Part shown: positions 1 through 5,883 of the stretch, piece after piece
Numbering within the stretch: the first letter of the stretch is position 1
How the letters are laid out: the number at the start of each line of letters is the position of its first letter
Program-made: the position numbers and the translations under genes
Notes under the pieces: generated by a model
What the model was told of the DNA's origin: nothing
Database searches by the model: none
What the model saw: the letters and a program-made list of their open reading frames with translations, nothing else
Source: Acidimicrobiales bacterium
GTDB taxonomy: Bacteria; Actinomycetota; Acidimicrobiia; Acidimicrobiales; Palsa-688
Direction of reading: 5' to 3'
NCBI GenBank assembly: GCA_019241495.1
Contig: JAFAWZ010000058.1
Span: forward strand, 1 to 11,570
Length of the DNA stretch: 11,570 nucleotides

Positions 1-1070
1 GCGACCGCATCCTGATGGGGCCGGGGCCCTGCAACCCGTATCCGGAAGCGACGACCGGACTCATGCGGCCGATGCTCGGCCACCTCGATCCCGAGTTCAT
101 CGAGATCCTCGACCAGACCTGCGATCGGCTCCGATCGGTGTGGCAGACCGCCAACCTCTTGACCCTGCCCGTCTCGGGAACCGGCTCGGCTGGCATGGAA
201 GCGGCTTTCGTGAACCTCGTCGGCCCCGGAGAAGTTGTCGTGGTCGGTGTCAACGGCCTCTTCGGCGAGCGCATGTGTGACGTGGCCGCCCGATGCGGCG
301 CCGAGGTGGTACGAGTCGATGCGCCGTGGGGCCACCCGCTGGATCCTGCAGCGCTGCTCGACGCCCATCCCGCGCCCAAGGTCATCGCCATGGTGCACGC
401 CGAGACCAGCACGGGCGTACGGAACGACGTGGCCTCGGTCGGGGCGGGCAAGGGCGAGGCCGTCCTCCTCGCCGACTGCGTCACCTCGCTCGGAGGTATT
501 CCCGTCGACATCGACGGCTGGGGGGTCGACGTCGCCTACAGCGGGACCCAGAAGTGCCTCGGCGTCTCACCTGGCCTGGCCCCTTTCACCATGAACGAAC
601 GGGCCCGCCGGCAGCGCGTCGCCAGACCGCAGAGCTGGTACCTCGACCTGGGCATGATCGGCGACTACACCACCGGTACGACGCGGAAGTACCACCACAC
701 CGCCCCGATCGCCATGATCTGCTCTCTTCACGCCGCCCTCGGGGCGTTGTTGGAAGAGGGCCTGGAGGCGGCATGGGCCCGCCACGCCGAGTGCGGGACG
801 GCCCTGCAGGAAGGCCTGCAGAAGTTGGATCTGCAGCTGTGGGCCCCCGAAGCAGCCCGCCTGCCCGAGCTGACCACGGTGGTCGTACCCGAAGGCGTCG
901 ACGACGCCTCGATGCGGCGCTCCCTCCTGGAGAACTACGGAATAGAGATCGGCGGGGGGGTGGGACCGTGGGCGGGCAAGATCTGGCGCATCGGCTGCAT
1001 GGGCCACACGGCCCGGATGCGCAACGTCACCTTGCTCCTCGCCGCCCTGTCGGAGCTGTTGGGTAAGTGA
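1..1070 (+). CDS. Class V aminotransferase, alanine/serine-glyoxylate type (5' partial)
   Basis: This is a PLP-dependent aminotransferase of the alanine-glyoxylate/serine-glyoxylate family, a cytosolic enzyme that moves an amino group from alanine or serine to glyoxylate. The reading frame is already open at the left edge (the codons before the ATG at 15 read D-R-I-L), and the family motif MGPGP(S/C)N follows directly, so probably only some 10-20 N-terminal residues are missing. Counting from the ATG at 15, the PLP region reads DCVTSLGG and the Schiff-base lysine is K180 in SGTQKCLG. The C-terminal small domain with GIEIGGGVG and IWRIGCMGH is complete. The stop codon overlaps the GTG start of the acetyltransferase in GTGA, so the two are probably translationally coupled. 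Family assignment is firm. The amino donor cannot be told from sequence alone. Confidence 0.9.
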   Translation, partial: DRILMGPGPCNPYPEATTGLMRPMLGHLDPEFIEILDQTCDRLRSVWQTANLLTLPVSGTGSAGMEAAFVNLVGPGEVVVVGVNGLFGERMCDVAARCGAEVVRVDAPWGHPLDPAALLDAHPAPKVIAMVHAETSTGVRNDVASVGAGKGEAVLLADCVTSLGGIPVDIDGWGVDVAYSGTQKCLGVSPGLAPFTMNERARRQRVARPQSWYLDLGMIGDYTTGTTRKYHHTAPIAMICSLHAALGALLEEGLEAAWARHAECGTALQEGLQKLDLQLWAPEAARLPELTTVVVPEGVDDASMRRSLLENYGIEIGGGVGPWAGKIWRIGCMGHTARMRNVTLLLAALSELLGK

Positions 1071-1711
1071 CCTGGACCAGCGCCAATCGCGGGCCGACGC
1101 TGATGCTCACCGGGCGGCGGGTTCTACTACGCCCCCTCGCCGTCTCGGACTTCGAGGCCTGGCGGGAGGTGCGTACCCGTTCCCAGGACTGGCTGCTCAA
1201 ATGGGAGCCCCGCCAGCTCCCCGGCCAGCCAGACGCCACCGAGGACCGACGGGTGTTCGCCGCTCGCTGCGGGGCCCGCGAACGGGAGCGCCAGCTCGGG
1301 TCGGGCTTCGGTTTCGGTATTTTCATCGGCCGAGAGCGATCCCGTTTCGCGGGCGAGATCAACCTCTCGTCGGTCCAGCGCGGCCCCTACCAGAACGCTT
1401 ACGTCGGCTACTGGATAGACGAGGCGGTAGCGGGCAACGCCTACGTCCCGGAGGCCTTCGTGGTGCTGTGCAAGTACGCCTTCGACGATCTCGGGCTGCA
1501 CCGGTTGCAGGCTTCGATCATCCCCCGGAACGCCCCCAGCCACCGGGTGGCGGCCAAGCTCGGCCTGCGCGACGAGGGAACCGCCCTGCGATATCTGGAG
1601 ATCAACGGCCGGTGGGAGGACCACGTCCGCTACGCCATCACCTCCGAGGACTGGGACGAGAAGCGAGAGTCGTACCTGCGGGACTGGATTTCCGACTCTG
1701 CAGAGGCCTGA
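1067..1711 (+). CDS. GNAT N-acetyltransferase, RimJ/RimL type
   Basis: This 214-residue protein belongs to the GNAT family, which transfers acetyl from acetyl-CoA to an amino group. The RimJ/RimL group acts on ribosomal-protein N-termini, but many relatives acetylate small molecules or antibiotics, so the substrate is open. The sequence begins with the typical strand LTGRRVLLRPL. It carries the mid-domain GYWIDEAVAGNAYVPEA and the C-terminal block HRLQASIIPRNAPSHRVAAKLG, where the Asn-Ser pair and the following helix form the usual RimJ-like CoA and active-site region. The GTG start at 1067 overlaps the preceding stop by four bases. An ATG at 1103 (MLTGRRV) would also give a complete domain. 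The gene ends inside a long hairpin shared with the convergent sodX. Confidence 0.87.
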   Translation: MTWTSANRGPTLMLTGRRVLLRPLAVSDFEAWREVRTRSQDWLLKWEPRQLPGQPDATEDRRVFAARCGARERERQLGSGFGFGIFIGRERSRFAGEINLSSVQRGPYQNAYVGYWIDEAVAGNAYVPEAFVVLCKYAFDDLGLHRLQASIIPRNAPSHRVAAKLGLRDEGTALRYLEINGRWEDHVRYAITSEDWDEKRESYLRDWISDSAEA

Positions 1712-1729
1712 GTGAGGCCTCTGCAGAGT
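1695..1729. terminator. Bidirectional hairpin covering two convergent stop codons
   Basis: The arms 1695-1709 and 1715-1729 are exact reverse complements (15 bp, ACTCTGCAGAGGCCT), with a 5-nt loop at 1710-1714. The left arm and loop contain the TGA of the acetyltransferase (1709-1711), and the last base of the right arm belongs to the stop of sodX on the other strand (1729-1731). The location between convergent genes fits a bidirectional terminator. There is no long T tract on either side, so intrinsic termination is an inference. Confidence 0.7.
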
Positions 1730-2142
1730 TAGGGCATCCAGGCGCGGCGGTGCAGAGGCGCGTAGCGGTGGACGACCCTTCCCACCAGGAGCTCCCGTGG
1801 CACGGGCCCGAAGTGGCGGCTGTCGGTGCTGGCCGGTGGATTGTCGCCGCGCACGTCGAGCCCCCCGCTCTCGACGTGGTGCACCCGCTTCACCAGGAGC
1901 CGTTCGGGGACGCGGGGGTCCCGGACGGCGACGACCTGGCCTGGCCGGGGAGGCCACGGCCCGGCCACTAGCAGCCGGTCGCCCGGGCGGAACGCCGGCT
2001 GCATGCTGTCGCCCGTGACCACCACCCGCTGCAATCTCGGTCTCGCCCACGTGCCGAGGGCTGCGGCGACTGTCAGCCACCACGCCGCGCGTTTTCTTAC
2101 CCGCCGGGCGCGATGGGTAGGGTGATTGCGTCGGGTCACCAT
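1729..2142 (-). CDS. sodX: Nickel-type superoxide dismutase maturation protease (S26 family)
   Basis: This 137-residue serine protease of the signal-peptidase (S26) clan is expected to remove the propeptide of nickel SOD, exposing the N-terminal histidine that binds nickel. After a basic tail there is one hydrophobic stretch (about residues 19-33). Then come the catalytic serine S46 in TGDSMQPAFRPGD, the general-base lysine K85 in LLVKRV, and the conserved GDN box at 99-101 followed by SxDSRxFGPV. That is the minimal S26 architecture, and it is shorter than housekeeping signal peptidase I. The assignment to SodX rather than a general signal peptidase rests on size and on the divergent sodN gene 45 bp away. 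The ATG at 2142 has a weak GAGG upstream (2147-2150 on this strand). Confidence 0.9.
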   Translation of the reverse strand: MVTRRNHPTHRARRVRKRAAWWLTVAAALGTWARPRLQRVVVTGDSMQPAFRPGDRLLVAGPWPPRPGQVVAVRDPRVPERLLVKRVHHVESGGLDVRGDNPPASTDSRHFGPVPRELLVGRVVHRYAPLHRRAWMP

Positions 2143-2187
2143 CGAACCTCACCACGGACAATTACCACTGACAAGGAGTCTTGGGTT

Positions 2188-2604
2188 ATGAAGGCCTTCT
2201 CTCGCCTTATCGCGCTCGCTGATCGCATCAAGGAGCCTGGAACCATATACGCCCACTGCGACCTCCCGTGCGGCGTGTACGACCCCGCCCAGGCGCGGAT
2301 CGAAGCGGATTCGATCAAGGGCTGCATGGAGAAGTTCAACAGCTCCGACGACAACGTGTTCAAGACCCGCGCCGTGGTTATCAAGGAAGAGCGGGCCGAG
2401 CTGTGCAAGCACCATCTCTGGGTGCTGTGGACCGACTACTTCAAGCCCAACCATCTCGAGACCTACCCGCAGCTTCACGAGCTGTTCTGGAAGGCGACCA
2501 AGACCGCCGGTGAGACGAAGAAGACCACCGATGTCGCCGTCGCGGATGATCTGCTCGCCCAGATCGCCGAGATCGATCGGATCTTCTGGGAGACCAAGAA
2601 GTAA
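2188..2604 (+). CDS. sodN: Nickel superoxide dismutase
   Basis: Nickel SOD converts superoxide to oxygen and hydrogen peroxide in the cytosol, as a hexamer of four-helix bundles. The nickel hook is intact: H23-C24-D25-L26-P27-C28-G29-V30-Y31, where H23 becomes His1 of the mature enzyme and C24/C28 supply the thiolates. The downstream segments KHHxxVLW, YFKPxH and the C-terminal IDRIFWETKK match the Streptomyces enzyme closely. The precursor is 138 residues. Cleavage before H23 leaves a mature chain of 116, the usual size, and a 22-residue propeptide. The ATG at 2188 is chosen because AAGGAG (2173-2178) lies 9 nt upstream. The open frame reaches back to 2113, but that part overlaps sodX and has no ribosome site. 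No clear promoter was recognised in the 45-bp gap. Confidence 0.96.
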   Translation: MKAFSRLIALADRIKEPGTIYAHCDLPCGVYDPAQARIEADSIKGCMEKFNSSDDNVFKTRAVVIKEERAELCKHHLWVLWTDYFKPNHLETYPQLHELFWKATKTAGETKKTTDVAVADDLLAQIAEIDRIFWETKK

Positions 2605-2606
2605 CC

Positions 2607-2622
2607 CCAGACACCTCTCTGG
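2607..2622 (+). terminator. Weak hairpin after sodN
   Basis: CCAGA (2607-2611) and TCTGG (2618-2622) form a 5-bp stem with a 6-nt loop two bases after the sodN stop. It has no T tract and is short, so it is only a possible terminator. Confidence 0.25.
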
Positions 2623-2673
2623 TTGACCACGGATGACCATTTGAGCCCCGGGTTCGCCAAGCGGTGAATTGAT

Positions 2674-2679
2674 TAGAGT
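2674..2679 (+). promoter_or_regulatory. Putative -10 box of a leaderless MFS transcript
   Basis: TAGAGT is followed by 8 nt and the ATG at 2688, which would put the transcription start at or next to the start codon. No ribosome binding site precedes this ATG. No convincing -35 was seen. The same spacing recurs at other genes here. Confidence 0.4.
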
Positions 2680-2687
2680 GGCTAACG

Positions 2688-4094
2688 ATGAGTTCGACGC
2701 GGCCACGGTTGACTGCGCTTGACGGGGGAGCATCCGATGTCGACGGGCGTCAGAAGCTGCCGCAAAACTCGCGGGAGGGAGAAGGCGGCGGCTCGTCTTT
2801 GACCAACTCGCTCCTCCGCTCGCACTCCGGGGATGGGACGAGCCGCCGCCTTCTCCCACCTGGAAATCGTTTTGCGACCGCTTCTCATGTGCCGGCGGGG
2901 TGGCGGCTGGTGGTCCTCGTCGGCAGCCTGTCGATATTCGGACCGTTGTGCATCGACATGTACTTGCCGGCCCTGCCGAAGATGAGCCGTGAGCTGCACG
3001 CCAGCGCGTCGAACATGCAGCTCACGCTGACCTCTTGCCTGGTCGGAATCTCGCTCGGGCAGCTCTTGTTCGGGCCGATCAGCGACCGGCTCGGGCGTCG
3101 TCTTCCTCTCCTGGCTGGCCTGGCCGTTTTCGTCGCATCTTCGATCGCCTGCGCGTTCGCGCCGAACATCTATGTATTGATCGGGCTGAGGCTGCTGGAG
3201 GGACTCGGCGGTGCCGGAGGAATTGTCATCTCCCGCTCCATCGTGCGGGACCTCCACTCGGGAGTTGCTCTCGTACGATTCCTGTCAACCTTGATGCTGG
3301 TAACCGGTCTCGGGCCCGTGCTGGGGCCGCAGATCGGTAGCTTGACACTGGCCGTGACGACATGGCGTGGCGTGTTCTTGGTCCTCGCCGGGTTCGGATC
3401 GGTCCTTCTTGTGTCGGCGTGGTGGAGGGTTCCCGAGACGTTGCCGCCCGACCTGCGCACTGCGGGCCGGTGGGGTTCGACCTTCGCCGCCATGGCGTCC
3501 GTGGTCCGGGACCGGGTTTTCGTCGGATACGCGCTGACATGCGGGCTAGCCACAGGAGGGGCCTTCGCCTATGTTGCCGGCTCGTCGTTCGTCCTGCAGG
3601 ACGTTTACCGACTCTCGCCGGGGATCTATGGGCTCGTCTTTGCCCTCAACGCCGTCGGGCTCGTGCTGGGCGCTCAGATCAACGGGCGCCAAGCCGAGCG
3701 ATACGGTCCGTCCCGCCTCCTCATCGCGGGGCTGATTGCCATGGTTGGGGCCGCCGCCCTGCTGCTGACCGTCGTCGTCAGCGGCTCCCTCGGTCTTGCC
3801 GGAGTCATCGCGGCCCTCTTCGTGTTCATGTTCGGATGGGGTTTCGTCAGCCCCAACGCGGCCGGCTTGGCCTTGCACCGCTACCCGGGAGCAGCCGGAG
3901 CGGCTGCCGCGGTCATCGGCGCGTTCCAGTTCGTAACTGGAGCGGTGTTCGCACCGCTGACCGGTGTGGGTGGGACCTCGGATGCCGTACCCATGGCGCT
4001 CCTGATGCTGACCATGCCAGTTGGCGCCCTGGTCGGCCTCTCGCTGTTGAGCCGGGTCAACCGCGCGCCCGCGGCGGCCACTGCGACCACCTGA
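2688..4094 (+). CDS. MFS drug efflux transporter, Bcr/CflA family
   Basis: This 468-residue, 12-helix major facilitator resembles the Bcr/CflA proton-driven drug exporters of the cytoplasmic membrane. Helix 1 contains the family block CIDMYLPALP, motif A reads GPISDRLGRR (residues 129-138), and RSIVRDL and PxLGPQIG follow in the first half. Substrates cannot be predicted. The N-terminus is odd. Family members usually have a short tail before helix 1, but here 67 residues precede it, and about residues 22-66 are the in-frame translation of a palindromic repeat element (2752-2885). The ATG at 2688 fits a leaderless -10 box. A GTG at 2889, just after the element, would give a normal-length protein but has no ribosome site. 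The stop codon's last base is the first base of a second copy of the element. Confidence 0.9.
   Translation: MSSTRPRLTALDGGASDVDGRQKLPQNSREGEGGGSSLTNSLLRSHSGDGTSRRLLPPGNRFATASHVPAGWRLVVLVGSLSIFGPLCIDMYLPALPKMSRELHASASNMQLTLTSCLVGISLGQLLFGPISDRLGRRLPLLAGLAVFVASSIACAFAPNIYVLIGLRLLEGLGGAGGIVISRSIVRDLHSGVALVRFLSTLMLVTGLGPVLGPQIGSLTLAVTTWRGVFLVLAGFGSVLLVSAWWRVPETLPPDLRTAGRWGSTFAAMASVVRDRVFVGYALTCGLATGGAFAYVAGSSFVLQDVYRLSPGIYGLVFALNAVGLVLGAQINGRQAERYGPSRLLIAGLIAMVGAAALLLTVVVSGSLGLAGVIAALFVFMFGWGFVSPNAAGLALHRYPGAAGAAAAVIGAFQFVTGAVFAPLTGVGGTSDAVPMALLMLTMPVGALVGLSLLSRVNRAPAAATATT
2752..2885. repeat. Palindromic MITE-like element, copy A
   Basis: This 134-bp element has 17-bp imperfect terminal inverted repeats (2752-2768, and 2869-2885 in reverse complement; two mismatches). 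Nested inside are 21-bp perfect inverted arms (2777-2797 and 2837-2857) around a 39-nt centre. It carries no gene of its own but is translated through as part of the MFS N-terminus. A closely related copy lies at 4094-4223 in the same orientation. Non-coding length, terminal inverted repeats and two copies within 1.5 kb fit a MITE or a large REP-type element. I did not see a clear target-site duplication, and no transposase is in the window. Confidence 0.75.
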
Positions 4095-4223
4095 GAAGCT
4101 GTCGCAAAACCCGCGGGAGGGAGAAGGCGGCGGCTCGTCGTCGACGACTCGCCTGTGCGCTCACATCGACAGTATGGGACGAGCCGCCTTCTCCCACATC
4201 GAAGTAGTTTTGCGACAGCTTCT
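4094..4223. repeat. Palindromic MITE-like element, copy B
   Basis: This 130-bp element has 17-bp perfect terminal inverted repeats, AGAAGCTGTCGCAAAAC at 4094-4110 and its reverse complement at 4207-4223. The inner inverted arms are 4119-4139 and 4178-4195, the right one lacking one GCC unit. The outer and inner arms match copy A closely and the centre has diverged, though it keeps ACTCGC near its start and ATGG at its end. The element lies between the convergent MFS and tRNA-Leu genes, so its long stem may also serve as a terminator for both. It begins on the last base of the MFS stop codon. Confidence 0.78.
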
Positions 4224-4259
4224 GAGTCTCGCTTGGCGGTGCCGGTAAGCCGCACTTCG

Positions 4260-4340
4260 TGGGCGCGGAGGGAGTCGAACCCTCATGCCGTTAGGCCGCA
4301 GGGTTTAAGCCCGCTGTGTCTGCCATTCCACCACGCGCCC
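4260..4340 (-). tRNA. tRNA-Leu, anticodon UAA
   Basis: Read on the - strand from 4340, the acceptor stem GGGCGCG pairs with CGCGCCC at 4261-4267, and the discriminator is A (4260). The D arm has GTG/CAC, followed by the anticodon stem GCGGG/CCTGC with loop CTTAAAC, giving anticodon UAA (Leu, codon UUA). A long variable arm (about 13 nt, including GGCC and CGGC) marks it as a class II tRNA. The T arm is GAGGG-TTCGACT-CCCTC. CCA is not encoded. The gene looks intact. UUA is a rare codon in a genome of this GC content, so this tRNA probably serves few codons. Palindromic copy B ends 36 bp beyond its 3' end. Confidence 0.95.
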
Positions 4341-4349
4341 GACGTGTTT

Positions 4350-4367
4350 ACCTGCAGTTTGGCAGGT
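4350..4367. promoter_or_regulatory. Palindrome ACCTGC-N6-GCAGGT
   Basis: A 6-bp perfect inverted repeat with a 6-nt spacer lies between the divergent tRNA-Leu and DMT genes, 19 nt upstream of the proposed DMT -10 box. It would cover the -35 region and could be an operator. Its short length makes chance occurrence plausible. Confidence 0.3.
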
Positions 4368-4386
4368 CGGGTGTCGCCAGCGTGGG

Positions 4387-4392
4387 TACCCT
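4387..4392 (+). promoter_or_regulatory. Putative -10 box of a leaderless DMT transcript
   Basis: TACCCT is followed by 6 nt and the GTG start at 4399, so the transcript could begin at the start codon. The box lies in the palindrome GGGTACCC (4384-4391), which also offers TACCCA on the other strand, facing the tRNA gene. Confidence 0.4.
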
Positions 4393-4398
4393 CAGAGG

Positions 4399-5286
4399 GT
4401 GCTGGCGGTGTTCTACGCCCTCGGTAGCTCCCTGATGTACGCGCTGGCTTCGGTCCTCCAGCATCGGGGAGCCAGCGACCAGCCCGACGAGCAGTCGATG
4501 AAGCTGGGGTTGCTCGTCGGGCTGGCGCGTCATCCGGCCTGGCTCATCGGCCTGGCGTGCGACGTGGCGGGCTATGTCCTCCAGTTCCTCGCGCTTGGGC
4601 ACGGCCCCCTCGTCGTGGTGCAGCCCTTGCTGGTGTGCGGCCTTTTGTTCGCCTTGCCCATCGGAGCGGCCTGGGCCGGGTGGCGCCTCTCGGCGGCCCA
4701 GTGGCTGTGGGCTGTGATGGTCTGCGTCGGGCTGGCCGTTTTCCTGACCGTGGCGAACCCCGCGGCTGGTAGGGCCAACACCAACCTCCGCACCTGGCTC
4801 GTCCTCCTGACCACGGTGACGGCGGTGACGGCCGCCTTGGTGCTCTACGGGCAGAACCAGGGCCCTCGTCGTCGCTCCCTGCTCCTGTCGACCGCGGCCG
4901 GCATCCTCTACGGGGCGGCAGCCGCCTTGACCAAGACCAGCTCCCATCTTCTGGACCGGGGCCTGGTCCACGCGCTGACCCACTGGCAGCCGTATGCCCT
5001 TCTCACAGTGGCGGGGGTCGGCATGCTCCTCTCCCAGAGCGCCTTCCAGGCTGGTGCCCTCGACGTCTCCCTTCCGGCCATGAGCGTGGGGGACCCTGTG
5101 GTGAGCATCCTCATCGGGGCGATCGTGTTCGAAGAGGCCGTGGCCACCGGCGCGGCCCATCTCACCGTGGAGATCGTCTCGCTCCTGGTCATGTGCGCCG
5201 GTGTCATCCTGCTGGCCCGCTCGGAAGCGGCCGAAGTGGATGATCACCGCCGAGTCCTCACACCGGTGGAACCGACGACGAAATAG
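4399..5286 (+). CDS. DMT-superfamily (EamA-like) membrane protein
   Basis: This 295-residue protein is almost entirely hydrophobic and has the two-half, roughly 9-10 helix pattern of drug/metabolite transporters (EamA/NIPA-like). The first helix holds FYALGSSLMYALASVLQHRG, where a small-residue helix ends in a polar Gln-His-Arg turn. The second half repeats the pattern with ILYGAAAALTKTSSHLL, and the last helices contain SVGDPVVSILIGAIVFEE, the conserved DMT block around a Pro and paired acidic residues. The transported solute is unknown. The GTG at 4399 fits the leaderless pattern; the in-frame GTG at 4408 is less likely. The DUF1707 gene follows after 14 bp, so the two probably share a transcript. 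Confidence 0.82.
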   Translation: MLAVFYALGSSLMYALASVLQHRGASDQPDEQSMKLGLLVGLARHPAWLIGLACDVAGYVLQFLALGHGPLVVVQPLLVCGLLFALPIGAAWAGWRLSAAQWLWAVMVCVGLAVFLTVANPAAGRANTNLRTWLVLLTTVTAVTAALVLYGQNQGPRRRSLLLSTAAGILYGAAAALTKTSSHLLDRGLVHALTHWQPYALLTVAGVGMLLSQSAFQAGALDVSLPAMSVGDPVVSILIGAIVFEEAVATGAAHLTVEIVSLLVMCAGVILLARSEAAEVDDHRRVLTPVEPTTK

Positions 5287-5300
5287 CATGGCCTTTGGAC

Positions 5301-5729
5301 ATGCGAGTATCCGACACAGACCGGCAGCGAGCCATCGACGAGCTTCGCCGCCACTGCGCGGCGGGGCGGATCAACGTCGATGAGTATGCGGCCCGTATCG
5401 AGAAAGCCCTGGCCGCCACGACGCTCGAAGAGCTTGACCTCCTGCGAGCCGACCTGCCCATGATCCGCATCGCCGACCCAGGGGGCCGCGGCGCGCGCAT
5501 CTGGGCCCGGGCCAACGGGTCCAGCGGCGCCCTGGTGCCCAGGAGCCCGGGGGGGGCCTGGGCCCTCGGCCAGACCATCTCGGCCACCCTGATTGCCCTC
5601 GTGTCGGTCGTGGTCGTTGTCTCTGCTGTGGTCATCGCCCTGGTCGCTGATTGGGCCTGGGCGGTGGTCCTGCTGGCTGGTTGGGTTGCTGGGATCGTGC
5701 AGGGGCGGCTCGGGCGCCGCGCCCGGTAA
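5301..5729 (+). CDS. DUF1707 domain membrane protein
   Basis: This 142-residue protein has an N-terminal DUF1707 domain (residues 1 to about 53), recognisable from RVSDTDRQRAIDELRRHCAAG, then INVDEYAARIEKAL and the closing LRADLP. This SHOCT-like helical module is almost confined to actinobacteria and is thought to mediate oligomerisation; its biochemical role is unknown. A Gly/Ala/Arg linker leads to two hydrophobic segments (TISATLIALVSVVVVVSAVVI and WAVVLLAGWVAGI), so it is a small inner-membrane protein with the domain probably in the cytosol. The ATG at 5301 is chosen because DUF1707 proteins usually begin MRVSD. An in-frame TTG at 5295 is possible. TAGCAT at 5284-5289 could be a -10 box of its own. 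It probably forms an operon with the upstream DMT gene. Confidence 0.85.
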   Translation: MRVSDTDRQRAIDELRRHCAAGRINVDEYAARIEKALAATTLEELDLLRADLPMIRIADPGGRGARIWARANGSSGALVPRSPGGAWALGQTISATLIALVSVVVVVSAVVIALVADWAWAVVLLAGWVAGIVQGRLGRRAR

Positions 5730-5779
5730 ACGGTCGCGTCCGCGCCGGACCCAGCCGCCACCGAGCAGGGTGTTCCAGT

Positions 5780-5796
5780 TGACAGGTCCCCTGTCA
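5780..5796. terminator. Hairpin between DUF1707 gene and fumC
   Basis: TGACAGG (5780-5786) and CCTGTCA (5790-5796) are perfect 7-bp arms with a 3-nt loop, 50 nt after the DUF1707 stop and 50 nt before the fumC -35 box. It could be a terminator for the upstream operon or an operator for fumC. There is no T tract. Nothing else is recognisable in 5730-5846. Confidence 0.35.
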
Positions 5797-5846
5797 CCCT
5801 GGTCACACCAGCCACACGGTCAACATCGGCGCCGGTCCGTCGCGTC

Positions 5847-5877
5847 TTGACCCGGCCCCGCTCTGGTGCTGTACGTT
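5847..5877 (+). promoter_or_regulatory. fumC promoter, leaderless
   Basis: TTGACC (5847-5852) and TACGTT (5872-5877) form a -35/-10 pair with a 19-nt spacer. The ATG of fumC follows 6 nt after the -10 box, so transcription would start at or beside the A of the start codon. No ribosome binding site is present. Confidence 0.6.
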
Positions 5878-5883
5878 CCCGGT

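Noticed and set aside
954..960. Run of seven G in the aminotransferase as a possible frameshift site
   Set aside because: The frame continues through it with the expected conserved C-terminus, so there is no sign of disruption.
2113..2187. Upstream extension of the sodN frame
   Set aside because: It overlaps the start of sodX and has no ribosome site. The ATG at 2188 has AAGGAG at the right distance.
2149..2859. Long open frame on the - strand across sodN and the start of the MFS gene (236 codons)
   Set aside because: It is antisense to sodN, whose protein is unmistakable. Long antisense frames are expected in DNA this GC-rich, and the translation shows no recognisable domain.
2752..4223. 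CRISPR or composite transposon with transposase
   Set aside because: There are only two repeat copies, more than 1.2 kb apart and individually palindromic, with no spacer array, no cas genes and no transposase in between.
4348..5289. 313-codon open frame on the - strand opposite the DMT gene
   Set aside because: The translation is rich in His, Arg, Gly and Asp, as expected for the antisense of membrane-protein codons. The + strand frame has clear transmembrane periodicity.
5866..5883. GTG at 5866 as the fumC start
   Set aside because: The proposed -10 box TACGTT would lie inside the coding region. The ATG at 5884 fits both the promoter and the N-terminus of mycobacterial fumarase.
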